Positions 26,759 to 37,276 are shown, numbered from the stretch's first letter. The stretch: 64,000 nucleotides of DNA from Melioribacter roseus P3M-2 (GCF_000279145.1 NC_018178.1:2214001-2278000); one strand, 5' to 3'. The notes: generated by a model from the letters alone, not told the origin. Program-made: numbers and translations.

Positions 26759-28978
26759 TTATTTCCGAATAACTGCTACTTTGGACACCGCCACATTATT
26801 GGCGTCTCTGTCGTACGCTACAATAATATATATTCCGGAGGAGACGTAATTGCCGTCGTTGTCTCTGCCGTCCCAGTATGCAATTCTTCCTCCGGGGGCT
26901 TTGAAGTCTCTTATCAGTTTGTTATTGATATCTATTATTTTTATATAGGAATCGTCGATTAACCCGTCGATTGTCAGAGTGTTTTCGGCGGAATTATTGA
27001 CGACAAAAGGAGACGGATAAACGAAAATCTCTCCGAAAGATTCGGCGGGCTGTAAAAATGTAGTTTCGATTTTTACAAGTCCGTAATCTGTGCCCGCATA
27101 AACAATCCCTCTCTTTTTATCGATTGTAATTGAACGTATCATGTCGTCGGGCAGGGGACTGTTGAGAGACGTAAAATAATTGATAACTTCGAATCCGTCG
27201 GATGAAAGCTGCAATAAACCTTTGTTTGTGCCTACCCATTTTTGATCCACGGCGTCGACGGCTATCGAAGTTACCGAAAGTCCCCTGAGAGAAGGGATGG
27301 AGATATTTAGCACCGAAGGATTTGAGGGATCCGGTATAATGTTCATACCGAGACTTGTGCCCACCCACAATTGTCCTCTGTTATCGACTTTGAGCGCCGT
27401 TATTGTGTTCGTAAGAAGTCCGTTTAATTGACTGATATAGCCCTGTTTGTCGTCGTTTGTGTTTGAGAAAGTTCCGTTTTCGTTATAGTAATAGAGACCG
27501 ATTCTTCCCGAAAACAAACGGAACCATTTAGTATCGAACTGGTCGATTTCCAACTCGTATGCCAAATCGTTCGAAGACAGCAACGGTTTTGTGAACGAAT
27601 AGCCGTACCAGTTGCCGTCGGTTGTCAGAACGTAAAGCTGCTGCAGGAAAGTGTTCTGAAGGTTTGTCAGCCAGACGTTGCCTTTGGAATCTTCTTCCAT
27701 ATCTGTGATTACAACAAAATTCGGATCGTTCGGGACTCCCGCCAACGGACTGTTTGAGCTGTTGTAAGCCGTGAGCGCTCCATCCTTATAAACGGCAAAA
27801 CCTCTTCCCCAGGTGCCTAAGTATACTGCATTTGAAGTTCTTGAAGCGCGCACGCTGAAAACGTCGTTGGTTTGAAGCGAGGGAAATTTCTGATAATTCA
27901 CTACGTCCCACCGGTTGCCGTCGAATACCATAGCTCCGATGCCTTGCCCGTCTTTTCCTGTGGCAATCCACAGGTTGCCATCAAGGTCTACGTCCATATT
28001 TAAAAACGAATTGCTTGGCGGGTTGTCCGGCTTTATTATTCTTTCGATTCCGTTGTCAAGTTCAATTACGCCTGCCGTTGTGCCAATATAGATATTCCCG
28101 TTATAAACCGTGACCGATTTAAAATCATAAGAATTATTGTTGTAGATTAACGATTCATTCGAACCGTCGTAGAGGTAAATCGAATTTTTTGTGGCTGCGT
28201 ATATAAGACTGCCGTCCACGTAAACGTCGACAACGGGAACAGTTTGCAAAGTTAAAATATCCCAGGATGAATTGAATTCGTAAACGCCGTTGTCGGTAGC
28301 CGCAATTACTCTATTGTTATAGATATCGAATTTTCGAATCGTACCGAAGAAGCCCGAAGACGGCGACGAATAATTATCCCATGACTCGGGCGCGACAAGA
28401 TTAATTGTCCCCGGTTTTTGAACTGCAATACCGGAGGAAGTAGCCGTAAAAATTCTCTCTTTTTTGATTACCGCATTTACGTTAATTTCCGTGGAAAAAT
28501 TTCCGAATTTTGTAAAAGTGTCGTAAAGCGAATAATTATTTTTATTAATCAATACAACGCCGAAAGAAGTGGCTACGAAAATTGTGTCGCCTCTGGCATA
28601 AAGATTATTTACTCTTTTTTGAGATTTATCGGACTTATATATATCGAGGATGTTTTTTGTCTCGCCGTTTTCAGTGTCGTAAAAAATTACATAACCCTCT
28701 TCTGTGCCGAACCAAATGTTCTTATCGGAATCGACTAAAATCGAAGTGAAATTCTGACTGTTGAGCTTGTCGGCTTTGTTTACGATTACGAACGAAGAAT
28801 CGCTAGGATTGAACAAGTAAGCTCCTCCGGTTGTGGCAACCCATACTCCTTCATCGGACGTAGTTAGATCGACCACATTATCCATATTAGCATAGACTTC
28901 CCAGTTTAATATGTTCTGGGCGTAGATATTCACACAAACAAACAAGAATAACAAAAGGCTTTGGGTTAATCTAAACAT
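26759..28978 (-). CDS. PorZ-like propeller protein with C-terminal sorting domain
   Basis: A 739-residue secreted protein. The signal peptide is FRLTQSLLLFLFVCVNIYAQ. About a dozen repeats of the two-component-regulator-propeller type follow (WVATTGGAYLF, NIWFGTEEGYVIF, LWVGTSLGMNI, KWVGTNKGLLQL), probably forming two beta-propellers. The C-terminal 85 residues (EIFVYPSPFVV, then WDGRDNDGNYVSSGIYIIVA) are a FlgD-like/type A domain of the kind recognised by the type IX secretion system. This order matches PorZ, a surface component of that system, though other propeller exoproteins share parts of it. It heads a two-gene unit with the ABC-F gene. Confidence 0.78.
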   Translation of the reverse strand: MFRLTQSLLLFLFVCVNIYAQNILNWEVYANMDNVVDLTTSDEGVWVATTGGAYLFNPSDSSFVIVNKADKLNSQNFTSILVDSDKNIWFGTEEGYVIFYDTENGETKNILDIYKSDKSQKRVNNLYARGDTIFVATSFGVVLINKNNYSLYDTFTKFGNFSTEINVNAVIKKERIFTATSSGIAVQKPGTINLVAPESWDNYSSPSSGFFGTIRKFDIYNNRVIAATDNGVYEFNSSWDILTLQTVPVVDVYVDGSLIYAATKNSIYLYDGSNESLIYNNNSYDFKSVTVYNGNIYIGTTAGVIELDNGIERIIKPDNPPSNSFLNMDVDLDGNLWIATGKDGQGIGAMVFDGNRWDVVNYQKFPSLQTNDVFSVRASRTSNAVYLGTWGRGFAVYKDGALTAYNSSNSPLAGVPNDPNFVVITDMEEDSKGNVWLTNLQNTFLQQLYVLTTDGNWYGYSFTKPLLSSNDLAYELEIDQFDTKWFRLFSGRIGLYYYNENGTFSNTNDDKQGYISQLNGLLTNTITALKVDNRGQLWVGTSLGMNIIPDPSNPSVLNISIPSLRGLSVTSIAVDAVDQKWVGTNKGLLQLSSDGFEVINYFTSLNSPLPDDMIRSITIDKKRGIVYAGTDYGLVKIETTFLQPAESFGEIFVYPSPFVVNNSAENTLTIDGLIDDSYIKIIDINNKLIRDFKAPGGRIAYWDGRDNDGNYVSSGIYIIVAYDRDANNVAVSKVAVIRK

Positions 28979-29079
28979 ATTTTACCGCAAGTTATTATAA
29001 TTGATAATAAAAGATAATATTTAAACTACATAATTGCATTTAACGAGAAAAAAATAGGAAATGAAAAAAAGATCAGAAA

Positions 29080-29901
29080 TCAAGCGGTGTTCCTGTGAAG
29101 CATTTTTCTCATGGCGTCGAGATGGTTCGGAGCTAAATTGAATTTACCCAGATTGTCTTCGTCGTTTTTTTTACCACCGTGAAAATCCGAGCCTCCGCTT
29201 TCCAGAAGACAATATTGATTTACGATGCCTTTATAAAACCCGATTTGATTGTCGTTATGGCTAGGATGAATTACTTCAATGCCGTCGAGACCCGCTTCGA
29301 TAATATTGACAAGAATCGATTCCTTGATGAAACCCGGATGAGCGATAAACGAAAGTCCGCCGGCGTCTTCAATCAGTTTCAAAGCGCTTTGCGGTGAGAA
29401 ATGAATTTTCCTTTCGTATGCGGGTCCTTTGTCGCCGATATATTTTTCGAACGCTTCGAAGTAATTGTCGATAATTCCGAGGTCGACCAGCGTATAAGCA
29501 ATATGGGGCCTGCCGATGGCGGAATTTTGAGCTCTGTCAATAACGTCGTCGATTTTAATATTCATTCCGAGATTTCTCAGCTTGTCGACAATCCTTTTGG
29601 CGCGGTGGTAGCGTTCTTCTTTGAAAAAAGCGAGATATTTTTTCAGCTCTTCGTTTTTATAGTCGATAAAGTAAGCCAGTAAATGAACTTCAACATTGTC
29701 GATGTCGGTGCTTATTTCGAGTCCCGGAATTACTTCTACTCCGAGATCTTTTCCGCATACAATAGCTTTTTCCAATCCGTCGATCGTGTCGTGATCGGTA
29801 ATGCTGATTGTGCGCAAACCTTTTTCGTAAGCCATTTGAACAATTTCCTCGGGCGAATAGGCGCCGTCCGAGTAGGTAGTATGTATATGCATGTCAATCA
29901 T
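29080..29901 (-). CDS. PHP-domain phosphoesterase
   Basis: A 273-residue metal-dependent phosphoesterase of the PHP family. Metal-ligand motifs are DMHIHTTYSDG at the N-terminus, ITDHDT, GLEIST, a middle HIAYTL, SFIAHPGF, and SGGSDFHG near the C-terminus. Related enzymes hydrolyse 3',5'-nucleoside bisphosphates or trim RNA 5' ends (RNase AM). The exact substrate is not established by sequence. It follows the Crp/Fnr-type regulator gene with a 1-bp gap in the same direction. Confidence 0.88.
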   Translation of the reverse strand: MIDMHIHTTYSDGAYSPEEIVQMAYEKGLRTISITDHDTIDGLEKAIVCGKDLGVEVIPGLEISTDIDNVEVHLLAYFIDYKNEELKKYLAFFKEERYHRAKRIVDKLRNLGMNIKIDDVIDRAQNSAIGRPHIAYTLVDLGIIDNYFEAFEKYIGDKGPAYERKIHFSPQSALKLIEDAGGLSFIAHPGFIKESILVNIIEAGLDGIEVIHPSHNDNQIGFYKGIVNQYCLLESGGSDFHGGKKNDEDNLGKFNLAPNHLDAMRKMLHRNTA

Positions 29902-29902
29902 A

Positions 29903-30583
29903 TTAGCCGTATAGTTCCTTGAATTTTTCGTAGTCTACAATTCTTATATTCGGTCCGTCGATCTCGATCAAACCTTTTTTGGCAAAAGAATGGAGAGTTC
30001 TTGAGATTGTTTCTCTCGAAGTGCCCGCCATATTTGCAATATCCTGTTGAACGGGCAATTTTTCGAGTTCGACTTTGCCTTGTTTTATTTTGCCGATACT
30101 TTCGGCAAGTTCGAGTAAGACCGTCGCCACTTTACCTTCGGCGTCTTTGAGCGAGAGCGCTTTTATTTTAACGTCGGCAGACCGAAGGCGGCGCGTGAGT
30201 TCTTCGAGAAGCGCCAGGGCTACGTCGTGATGCTCCTTGAGCAATTCGATAAATTCGTTCCTCTGTATAATAAAAATCTCCGAGTCTTCGATTGCTGTAA
30301 CCGTAGCCGACCTGGCTTGTCCGTCGAGAATTGCCATCTCGCCGAAAAAATCATTCTCCGAGAGTATCGACAGGATAACTTCTTTGCCGTCCTCGCTCGT
30401 ACGCGATACTTTGACTTTGCCACTCAGAATAATGAACAGCGCAGTGCCGGATTCGTCTTCTTTCAATATTACTTCATTCCTGGAATATATCTTACGAGCG
30501 CCGGAAATTTCAATACTTTTTAGAGTGTCATCAGGCAAATTCGAAAAAATCGGCACGTATCTAAGGAAACTCCCCGCCTCCAT
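29903..30583 (-). CDS. Crp/Fnr-family transcriptional regulator
   Basis: A 226-residue regulator. Residues about 10-125 form a cyclic-nucleotide-binding-type beta-roll (LSGKVKVSR, NDFFGEMAILDGQARSATV). The segment FFGEMAILDGQARSATV carries the Glu and Arg-Ser expected for cNMP binding. A C-terminal winged helix-turn-helix (QQDIANMAGTSRETISRTL) follows. There are no clustered N-terminal cysteines for an iron-sulfur cluster, so it is closer to Crp than Fnr. It is divergent from gap across a 319-bp intergenic region. Ligand and targets are unknown. Confidence 0.9.
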   Translation of the reverse strand: MEAGSFLRYVPIFSNLPDDTLKSIEISGARKIYSRNEVILKEDESGTALFIILSGKVKVSRTSEDGKEVILSILSENDFFGEMAILDGQARSATVTAIEDSEIFIIQRNEFIELLKEHHDVALALLEELTRRLRSADVKIKALSLKDAEGKVATVLLELAESIGKIKQGKVELEKLPVQQDIANMAGTSRETISRTLHSFAKKGLIEIDGPNIRIVDYEKFKELYG

Positions 30584-30613
30584 ATCCCTTCCCGAAGTTA
30601 ATTTAAGAATGAT

Positions 30614-30637
30614 TTTATAAAAATAACTTTTTATAAA
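30614..30637. promoter_or_regulatory. Perfect palindrome upstream of crp-like gene
   Basis: TTTATAAAAA (30614-30623) and TTTTTATAAA (30628-30637) are perfect inverted repeats around TAAC. The site is 31-54 bp upstream of the crp-like start codon on the minus strand. It could be an operator or a leader hairpin; it does not match the classical TGTGA-N6-TCACA site. Confidence 0.45.
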
Positions 30638-30830
30638 TCATTTGACAAGTAATTTTATATGTTGTAAAAGTAAGGAAAATAATATAAACGGATTGTATAT
30701 CCATTATTTGAATTTAATAAAAAACAAGCCGTTTTCCTAAATTAATTAGAACTAATGTTCGCTTTGGTTTAACTAAAACGGTTAATCTAAAAATACTATT
30801 AAAAAATTACAGAATCTTAACGCCTCTAAA

Positions 30831-30861
30831 TTGAAAAAGGGGAGATAATTATCTATATTTG
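30831..30861 (+). promoter_or_regulatory. Bacteroidetes-type promoter of gap
   Basis: TTG at 30831-30833 and TATATTTG at 30854-30861, separated by exactly 20 bp, match the TTG / TAnnTTTG promoter form. The gap start codon is 42 bp downstream. Confidence 0.7.
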
Positions 30862-30885
30862 TGTCCGAATTTATACACAAATTCG
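30857..30885. promoter_or_regulatory. Overlapping operator-like dyads at gap promoter
   Basis: ATTTGTGT (30857-30864) and ACACAAAT (30875-30882) are perfect 8-bp inverted repeats 10 bp apart, overlapping the -7 box. CGAATTT (30866-30872) and AAATTCG (30879-30885) form a second, offset pair. Position over the transcription start suggests a repressor site or a leader hairpin. The regulator is unknown. Confidence 0.5.
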
Positions 30886-30899
30886 TAATTGGAGGATAA

Positions 30900-31961
<1,062 letters not shown>

Positions 31962-31980
31962 TATCGACTAAATTTAAGGA

Positions 31981-32020
31981 AAGACGCAGTCGACGGAAAA
32001 GCCGCGCTGCGTCTTTTTTA
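31981..32020 (+). terminator. Rho-independent terminator between gap and pgk
   Basis: AAGACGCAG (31981-31989) pairs perfectly with CTGCGTCTT (32007-32015), with a T tract to 32019. pgk begins 32 bp further on with no evident promoter in between, so this may act as an attenuating rather than a complete stop. Confidence 0.88.
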
Positions 32021-32051
32021 TATCGGGTAAAGAAAATCGATGGAGGATAAA

Positions 32052-33251
32052 ATGAAAAAATTAAGTATCGACAAAGTAGACCTCAAAGGAAAAAGAGTTC
32101 TGGTTCGCGTGGATTTCAACGTGCCTTACGATGAAAACATGAATATTACTGACGACTTGAGAATTAGAGCCGCGTTGCCGACAATTAAAAAAATAATGTC
32201 CGACGGCGGAAAAGCAATTTTAATGAGTCATCTCGGCAGACCCAAAGGGAATCCGAATCCCAAGTATTCCTTAAAACCGGTTGCAGCTCGTTTGAGCGAA
32301 TTGCTCGGAAAAGAAGTGAAATTCGCCCCTGATTGCATAGGCGATGAAGTAAAAGCCATGGCTGATTCTCTGCAGGAAGGCGATGTATTGTTGCTGGAGA
32401 ATTTGCGTTTTCACGCTGAAGAAGAGAAGAACGACCCCGAATTTGCAAAACAGCTTGCAAGTTTAGGAGACGTTTATATTAACGACGCCTTCGGAAGCGC
32501 GCACCGCGCTCATGCTTCCACGGAAGGCGTTACAAAATATATCGACGTATGCGCCGCCGGTTACCTGATGCAAAAAGAATTGGACTATCTCGGCGGAGCC
32601 ATCGCAAATCCCGAACGCCCGTTTACGGCTATTCTGGGCGGTTCGAAAATATCGGGCAAGATTGACGTCATCGAAAATCTCCTGCCGAAAGTAGACAACC
32701 TTTTGATCGGCGGAGGAATGGCTTATACGTTTTATAAAGCGATGGGTTACGAAATCGGTAAGTCTCTGCTTGAGGAAGAGAAGATTGACCTTGCCAAAGA
32801 AATGCTCGAGAAATTCAAAACATCCGGAAAGAACGTATTGCTGCCGAAGGACAACGTGGTAGCTCCGGAATTCAATAACGACGCTCCCGCCGAAGTAGTC
32901 GACTCGGATAAAATACCCGCCGACAAAATGGGGCTCGATATAGGACCGAAAACAATAGAAGCTTTCAGAAAAGTAATCCTCGAAAGCAAAACAATAATCT
33001 GGAACGGGCCGCTCGGCGTTTTCGAATTCGATAATTTTGCAAAAGGCACCTTTGCAATTGCAGAAGCGCTTGCCGAAGCTACGGCTAAAGGAGCAAAAAC
33101 CATAATCGGAGGCGGCGATTCTGCCGCGGCAATTAAAAAAGCAAATCTCGAAGATAAAGTCTCTCACGTTTCGACCGGGGGAGGCGCCTCGCTTGAATTC
33201 CTCGAAGGCAAAGTCCTGCCGGGCGTTGCCGCTTTGAACGACGACAATTGA
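32052..33251 (+). CDS. pgk: Phosphoglycerate kinase
   Basis: Catalyses ATP formation from 1,3-bisphosphoglycerate, the step after GAPDH. The ATG at 32052 lies 7 bp after a TGGAGG Shine-Dalgarno; an ATG 12 bp upstream overlaps that sequence and is rejected. The 399-residue protein has [13 protein letters not shown] near the N-terminus, [16 protein letters not shown], the hinge [16 protein letters not shown], and the nucleotide-binding WNGPLGVFE and GGGDSAAAI. The neighbouring gap gene supports the pathway role. Confidence 0.97.
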   Translation: MKKLSIDKVDLKGKRVLVRVDFNVPYDENMNITDDLRIRAALPTIKKIMSDGGKAILMSHLGRPKGNPNPKYSLKPVAARLSELLGKEVKFAPDCIGDEVKAMADSLQEGDVLLLENLRFHAEEEKNDPEFAKQLASLGDVYINDAFGSAHRAHASTEGVTKYIDVCAAGYLMQKELDYLGGAIANPERPFTAILGGSKISGKIDVIENLLPKVDNLLIGGGMAYTFYKAMGYEIGKSLLEEEKIDLAKEMLEKFKTSGKNVLLPKDNVVAPEFNNDAPAEVVDSDKIPADKMGLDIGPKTIEAFRKVILESKTIIWNGPLGVFEFDNFAKGTFAIAEALAEATAKGAKTIIGGGDSAAAIKKANLEDKVSHVSTGGGASLEFLEGKVLPGVAALNDDN

Positions 33252-33263
33252 TAATTTATGCCG

Positions 33264-33297
33264 GGGCTGACTCCTTTCGATGAGTCAGCCCGCATTT
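33264..33297 (+). terminator. Hairpin terminator after pgk
   Basis: GGGCTGACTC (33264-33273) pairs with GAGTCAGCCC (33282-33291). The 3' T tract is weak (GCATTTAATTTC). Confidence 0.65.
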
Positions 33298-33367
33298 AAT
33301 TTCTTCGATGTAGGGCATTTCTCGTAAAAAAAAATTATTTTCGTATATAAAAAAGAGCGATTAATAA

Positions 33368-34288
33368 ATGGGACTTGATTCAAGAGATTATTATCGGCCG
33401 TCTGGTTTCGGAGGCTTTTCCTTCTTCCCGAAGGTAATAAAAAATTTACTGATTATTAATGTAGTTGTATTTTTAATTCAGTTAATATTCGAGAACTTTA
33501 CATTCGGGGGTATTCCCGGATGGTATTTCTTAAACAGATATTTCGCGCTTAATCCGATCTCGGGCTTCGATCAACTCGGAGAGCCTTATAATTTCCAGAT
33601 ATGGCAATTTATAACTTACCAGTTTATGCACGGCAGTTTTACCCATATTCTGTTTAATATGTTTATGCTCTGGATGTTCGGAATGGAAATTGCGAATTTA
33701 ATGGGCCCGAGAAAGTTTTTGATATTTTATCTGGCGTGCGGAATAGGCGCCGGACTCTTCCAGATATTATTGTCGCCTCTGCTGGGTTCGGTCTCGGCGC
33801 CGACAATCGGAGCTTCGGGCGCGGTTTTCGGAATAATGATCGCATTTGCAATGTTTTTCCCCGACCGATATATTTTGTTCTATTTCCTTATCCCTATCAA
33901 AGCCAAATATTTGATCGCAATTCTTGTATTGTTCGAATTCGTTTCCGTAAACGAGCCCACAATCGTAGCTCACCTGGCTCACATCGGCGGAGCAGTTACG
34001 GGATTCCTTTTCATTATGCTCGACCGCAACTATCATTTCAGATTCGATAATTTGTTCAATTTATTTAAACGGAGCAAAAGTTTCGGCAGCTCCGCTAAAT
34101 TCAGAAAGCCGCGTAAATTCAAAGGAACTGAAATCGAAGAAGCCGAATTCTATGAATTGGATTCCGACGAAGAAGAAATTACACAGGAAGAGATCGACAG
34201 AATTCTGGACAAAATTAGCCAAAGCGGGTACCAAAATTTGACGGAACGTGAAAAGAGAATTCTTTTTGAAGCCAGTAAAAGAAAATAA
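33368..34288 (+). CDS. Rhomboid-family intramembrane serine protease
   Basis: A 306-residue rhomboid with about six transmembrane helices. Features: QFMHGSFTHILFNMFMLWMFG (the HxxxN-type segment of helix 2), the catalytic Ser in TIGASGAVFG, and the catalytic His in AHLAHIGGAVTGF. After the last helix a soluble tail of about 90 residues carries acidic residues and ends in a conserved helical segment (EIDRILDKISQSGYQNLTEREKRIL-type), as seen in FCB-group rhomboids with a DUF6576-like tail. Substrates are unknown. Confidence 0.9.
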   Translation: MGLDSRDYYRPSGFGGFSFFPKVIKNLLIINVVVFLIQLIFENFTFGGIPGWYFLNRYFALNPISGFDQLGEPYNFQIWQFITYQFMHGSFTHILFNMFMLWMFGMEIANLMGPRKFLIFYLACGIGAGLFQILLSPLLGSVSAPTIGASGAVFGIMIAFAMFFPDRYILFYFLIPIKAKYLIAILVLFEFVSVNEPTIVAHLAHIGGAVTGFLFIMLDRNYHFRFDNLFNLFKRSKSFGSSAKFRKPRKFKGTEIEEAEFYELDSDEEEITQEEIDRILDKISQSGYQNLTEREKRILFEASKRK

Positions 34289-34594
34289 AATTATACTGTT
34301 GGCATTCTTTTTTTGCCCGCATTATTTTTCGGTTGCAAACAAAAAACTCAGATCGAAGATCGGATCGCTTCGGAGCTATACGTTCACATTTTGATAATCA
34401 ATGAAAAATACGGCGCCGAATCAGATTCCTCAAAAGTTTATAAAAAAGAACTTTTCAAAAAATACAATATCGATGAAAAACAGTTTGATGATTATTTGAA
34501 GAGTCTTGAAGAAGATAAAGAAAAGTGGGAACTATTTTTTAATTTATCGGAAGAATATCTTAACCGTTTGAAGGCGGATGGAAATATTAACTGA
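34266..34594 (+). CDS. Small lipoprotein, apparent -1 frameshift in signal peptide
   Basis: The downstream part (TTG 34313 to 34594) reads LPALFFGCKQK followed by a charged helical domain of about 80 residues. Alone it has a lipobox Cys but no positively charged n-region. In the frame one base back, TTG 34266 gives MKPVKENKIILLAFFF, an ideal n-region and hydrophobic core, up to the seven-T run at 34308-34314. A -1 shift there joins the two halves to a complete lipoprotein signal ending LFFGC. No ATG is available in either frame. The mature protein resembles no family I recognise. It overlaps the rhomboid gene at its 5' end and recQ by 8 bp at its convergent 3' end. Confidence 0.5.
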
Positions 34595-37130
34595 ATCCTT
34601 TCCGGGCAAGAGCGATTCGCAATTTGGAATAACTGATTTTTCCCTCAAAAATTTTATACAGGTTTTTAATGTCTCGTATCCCCTCGTTAATTTTTTCATT
34701 GATAAGTTCGAGCTCGCCTTTATCGAAGAGATAATCCGTTTCCAGTTCCGGCAATATCCCGATTAAAGTTTCGAGCTGAACTGAGATTACGGATTCCGGC
34801 AAACCGGTTATCGACGACATGTCTCTTAAAGAATATCTCTTTTGAACGAGCTCGTAAATTTTCCGGAAGTTTTGAGGAAGATTTTTCTCGGAAAGTTTTT
34901 TATCTAAAGAATTTTCTTCCTCTGCGGTTTTAATTACCGACAGAATTTCTTCTCCCAATTTATTGTACATATATTTTGTGAATCCGCGTATCGACATCAA
35001 CTCCGAATAAGACGATGGTTTGCGACGGGCTATTTCAATCAAAACGTCGTCGGGACAAATCATATATGCAGGCTGATTGAATTTTTGAGAGGCTTCTTTC
35101 CGTATTTCTTTCAATTTATTCAAAAGGATCAAACGGGATTCGTAATCGTTCAAATCGTCTCTTTTAATGGCGACTTTTAATTTTACAAGTCCGTTCTTGC
35201 ACTCGATTTTATTTTCGTTTTGCAAATCGGTAATCGAGTCCTCGATTTCCCAGGCGGCAAAATGAGCGCATGAGGCATACGAAGCGTAATTGCTGTAGTT
35301 AGGATCGGCGCCCGTTAATATTTTTGTTAGCGTTTGCGTATGTAAAGGATTGTTGTATTCTCTCAATACGCTGAGAATATGTCCCTTTATATAATCGTTG
35401 TCGGATAGCGCGATTTTTACGTTTGTGCAGTTATCGCACTTGCCGCATTCGTAATTATCGTTTTTCTCGCCGAAGTAATCCAGTATGAATTTCATACGGC
35501 AGTCGTTAGTATGCGCATAGTCTATCATTCGTTGCAATTTCGTGCGGTGGTGTTTAATCAGGCGTTCGTTGTCCGAAAAGTCGAACTTCAGCAGATCATT
35601 CCGAAGCCTTTCTTTAATAAATTTGATTTCAACATGGAGGGTAGGTCTCGTAAAATTAATTATGCCGCTTCGATCGAGAAGTTCGAGATTTTCCGCAATT
35701 TCTTTTTCCGTTGCGCCAATAATTTCCGACAATTTTTTTATGCTGATTTCGGTTTTACGAACAAATATTTTTTCTTTATAAAGTTTTGCCAGCAGATACA
35801 ACAGATCTTTAAGTTCGTTGTCTTCAAGCTTTTTTGCGAAGCTATCGATTTTTTCGTATGTGTGAGGTATTGCAACATAATATTTACTCGAATTGCTTTT
35901 ATCCGGTTTCATATAGCCGGATTTTTCCAGAATTTTTAGAGAAGATTCCAGAAGCGCTTTGTTAATCTTTTGTTTTTCGAGATAAGCGATTAGGGCGGGC
36001 TCCAATCGCGCCGGTTTGTCGGGGAATGTATTCAGAGCTATTTTATGGTGGTCGCAAATTGAATTATAAACCAATTCGACCTGGCTCCGATTGGGAAAAG
36101 AATTATTGATGAAATATTCCTGAATATTGACGTCTTGTTCGTCGTACAATAAAAAAATATTTGAAGGCTTGCCGTCCCTGCCGGCTCTGCCGATTTCCTG
36201 GTAATAATTTTCAAGATTGCCGGGAATATTGTAATGCACGATTGTTCTGATGTCGCTTTTGTCAATGCCCATGCCGAATGCATTTGTGGCAATTATAGTT
36301 TGCGTTCTGCCGCTTATAAAGTCGTCCTGAATGATTTTTCTCATTTCGGTGGTTAAACCCGCGTGGTAGTATGAAGAGACGACGCCGTTGTCGGTCAGAA
36401 ATTTTGCCAGTTCTTCGGTGTACCTGCGAGTAGCGGTATAGACTATTGCGGGCTTGCCGTTCTCGTTGAGTATCTTCAAAAGCGTTTCTTTTTTCCTGAG
36501 GGTTCGTATTACATTAAGATGCAGATTGCTTCTTTCGAAACCGTAGACAAAAACTCGCGGATTTTTCATCCCCAATTGGGCGACTATATCTTCGCGTACA
36601 TCCTCGGTTGCGGTAGCCGTAAAGGCGGAAATTTTCGCGATGCCGACGTATTCGCCGAATTCTTTTATTTTTCGGTAACTTGGTCTGAAATTATGCCCCC
36701 ATTCGCTAATGCAATGGGCTTCGTCGACAAAGAGGAAAGCGGGTTTAACGCTTCTGATTTTTTCGGTGAAATCTTTATTGTCTAATTTTTCGGGCGCGAC
36801 ATAGAGCAGCTTAATTTTTCCCGAATCTATATTGCGATAGGTCGAATAAATTTCTTTTGGGTCGATGGAGCTGTTAATGTAAGCGGCGACTTCTTCTTTT
36901 TGATTAATCGAATCGACCTGGTCTTTCATCAATGAAATAAGCGGCGAAATTACGATCGAAAGGGAATCGGAAAGAAGAGCGGGGATCTGATAGCAAATCG
37001 ATTTGCCTCCGCCTGTCGGCATTATTGCCAGCGTATTTCTGCCTTCTAGTATCGAGTCGATTATTTCTTTTTGACCGGGTCGAAAATTTTCGTAACCGAA
37101 AAATTCTTTTAGTATCTTTTCGGGCTTCAT
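34587..37130 (-). CDS. recQ: RecQ-type ATP-dependent DNA helicase
   Basis: An 847-residue helicase of superfamily 2 for recombination repair. It has FRPGQKEII, Walker A MPTGGGKS, the DEAH box in FVDEAHCISEWGHNFRPSY, motif VI IGRAGRDGKPS, then a zinc-binding region (CRMKFILDYFGE, YECGKCDNC), a winged-helix region, an HRDC domain (about residues 640-715, SSYSELMSIRGFTKYMYNKLGEEIL-like) and an extra helical C-terminal part of about 120 residues. It is longer than E. coli RecQ (about 610), as in Bacteroidota RecQ proteins. The 3' end overlaps the lipoprotein gene by 8 bp. Confidence 0.94.
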   Translation of the reverse strand: MKPEKILKEFFGYENFRPGQKEIIDSILEGRNTLAIMPTGGGKSICYQIPALLSDSLSIVISPLISLMKDQVDSINQKEEVAAYINSSIDPKEIYSTYRNIDSGKIKLLYVAPEKLDNKDFTEKIRSVKPAFLFVDEAHCISEWGHNFRPSYRKIKEFGEYVGIAKISAFTATATEDVREDIVAQLGMKNPRVFVYGFERSNLHLNVIRTLRKKETLLKILNENGKPAIVYTATRRYTEELAKFLTDNGVVSSYYHAGLTTEMRKIIQDDFISGRTQTIIATNAFGMGIDKSDIRTIVHYNIPGNLENYYQEIGRAGRDGKPSNIFLLYDEQDVNIQEYFINNSFPNRSQVELVYNSICDHHKIALNTFPDKPARLEPALIAYLEKQKINKALLESSLKILEKSGYMKPDKSNSSKYYVAIPHTYEKIDSFAKKLEDNELKDLLYLLAKLYKEKIFVRKTEISIKKLSEIIGATEKEIAENLELLDRSGIINFTRPTLHVEIKFIKERLRNDLLKFDFSDNERLIKHHRTKLQRMIDYAHTNDCRMKFILDYFGEKNDNYECGKCDNCTNVKIALSDNDYIKGHILSVLREYNNPLHTQTLTKILTGADPNYSNYASYASCAHFAAWEIEDSITDLQNENKIECKNGLVKLKVAIKRDDLNDYESRLILLNKLKEIRKEASQKFNQPAYMICPDDVLIEIARRKPSSYSELMSIRGFTKYMYNKLGEEILSVIKTAEEENSLDKKLSEKNLPQNFRKIYELVQKRYSLRDMSSITGLPESVISVQLETLIGILPELETDYLFDKGELELINEKINEGIRDIKNLYKIFEGKISYSKLRIALARKGFS

Positions 37131-37276
37131 ATAAAATCGGGACTAATTCTCATATTTGAATCGTTTTTTTTAGATTTAATAAAAAGTTTACAAATAAAAT
37201 AACAAATTTATCTTATTTCTTATTAAATTGTTGGTACGAATTTTGTTGCGATTCGCACAAAAAATTAAGGTAAGAA

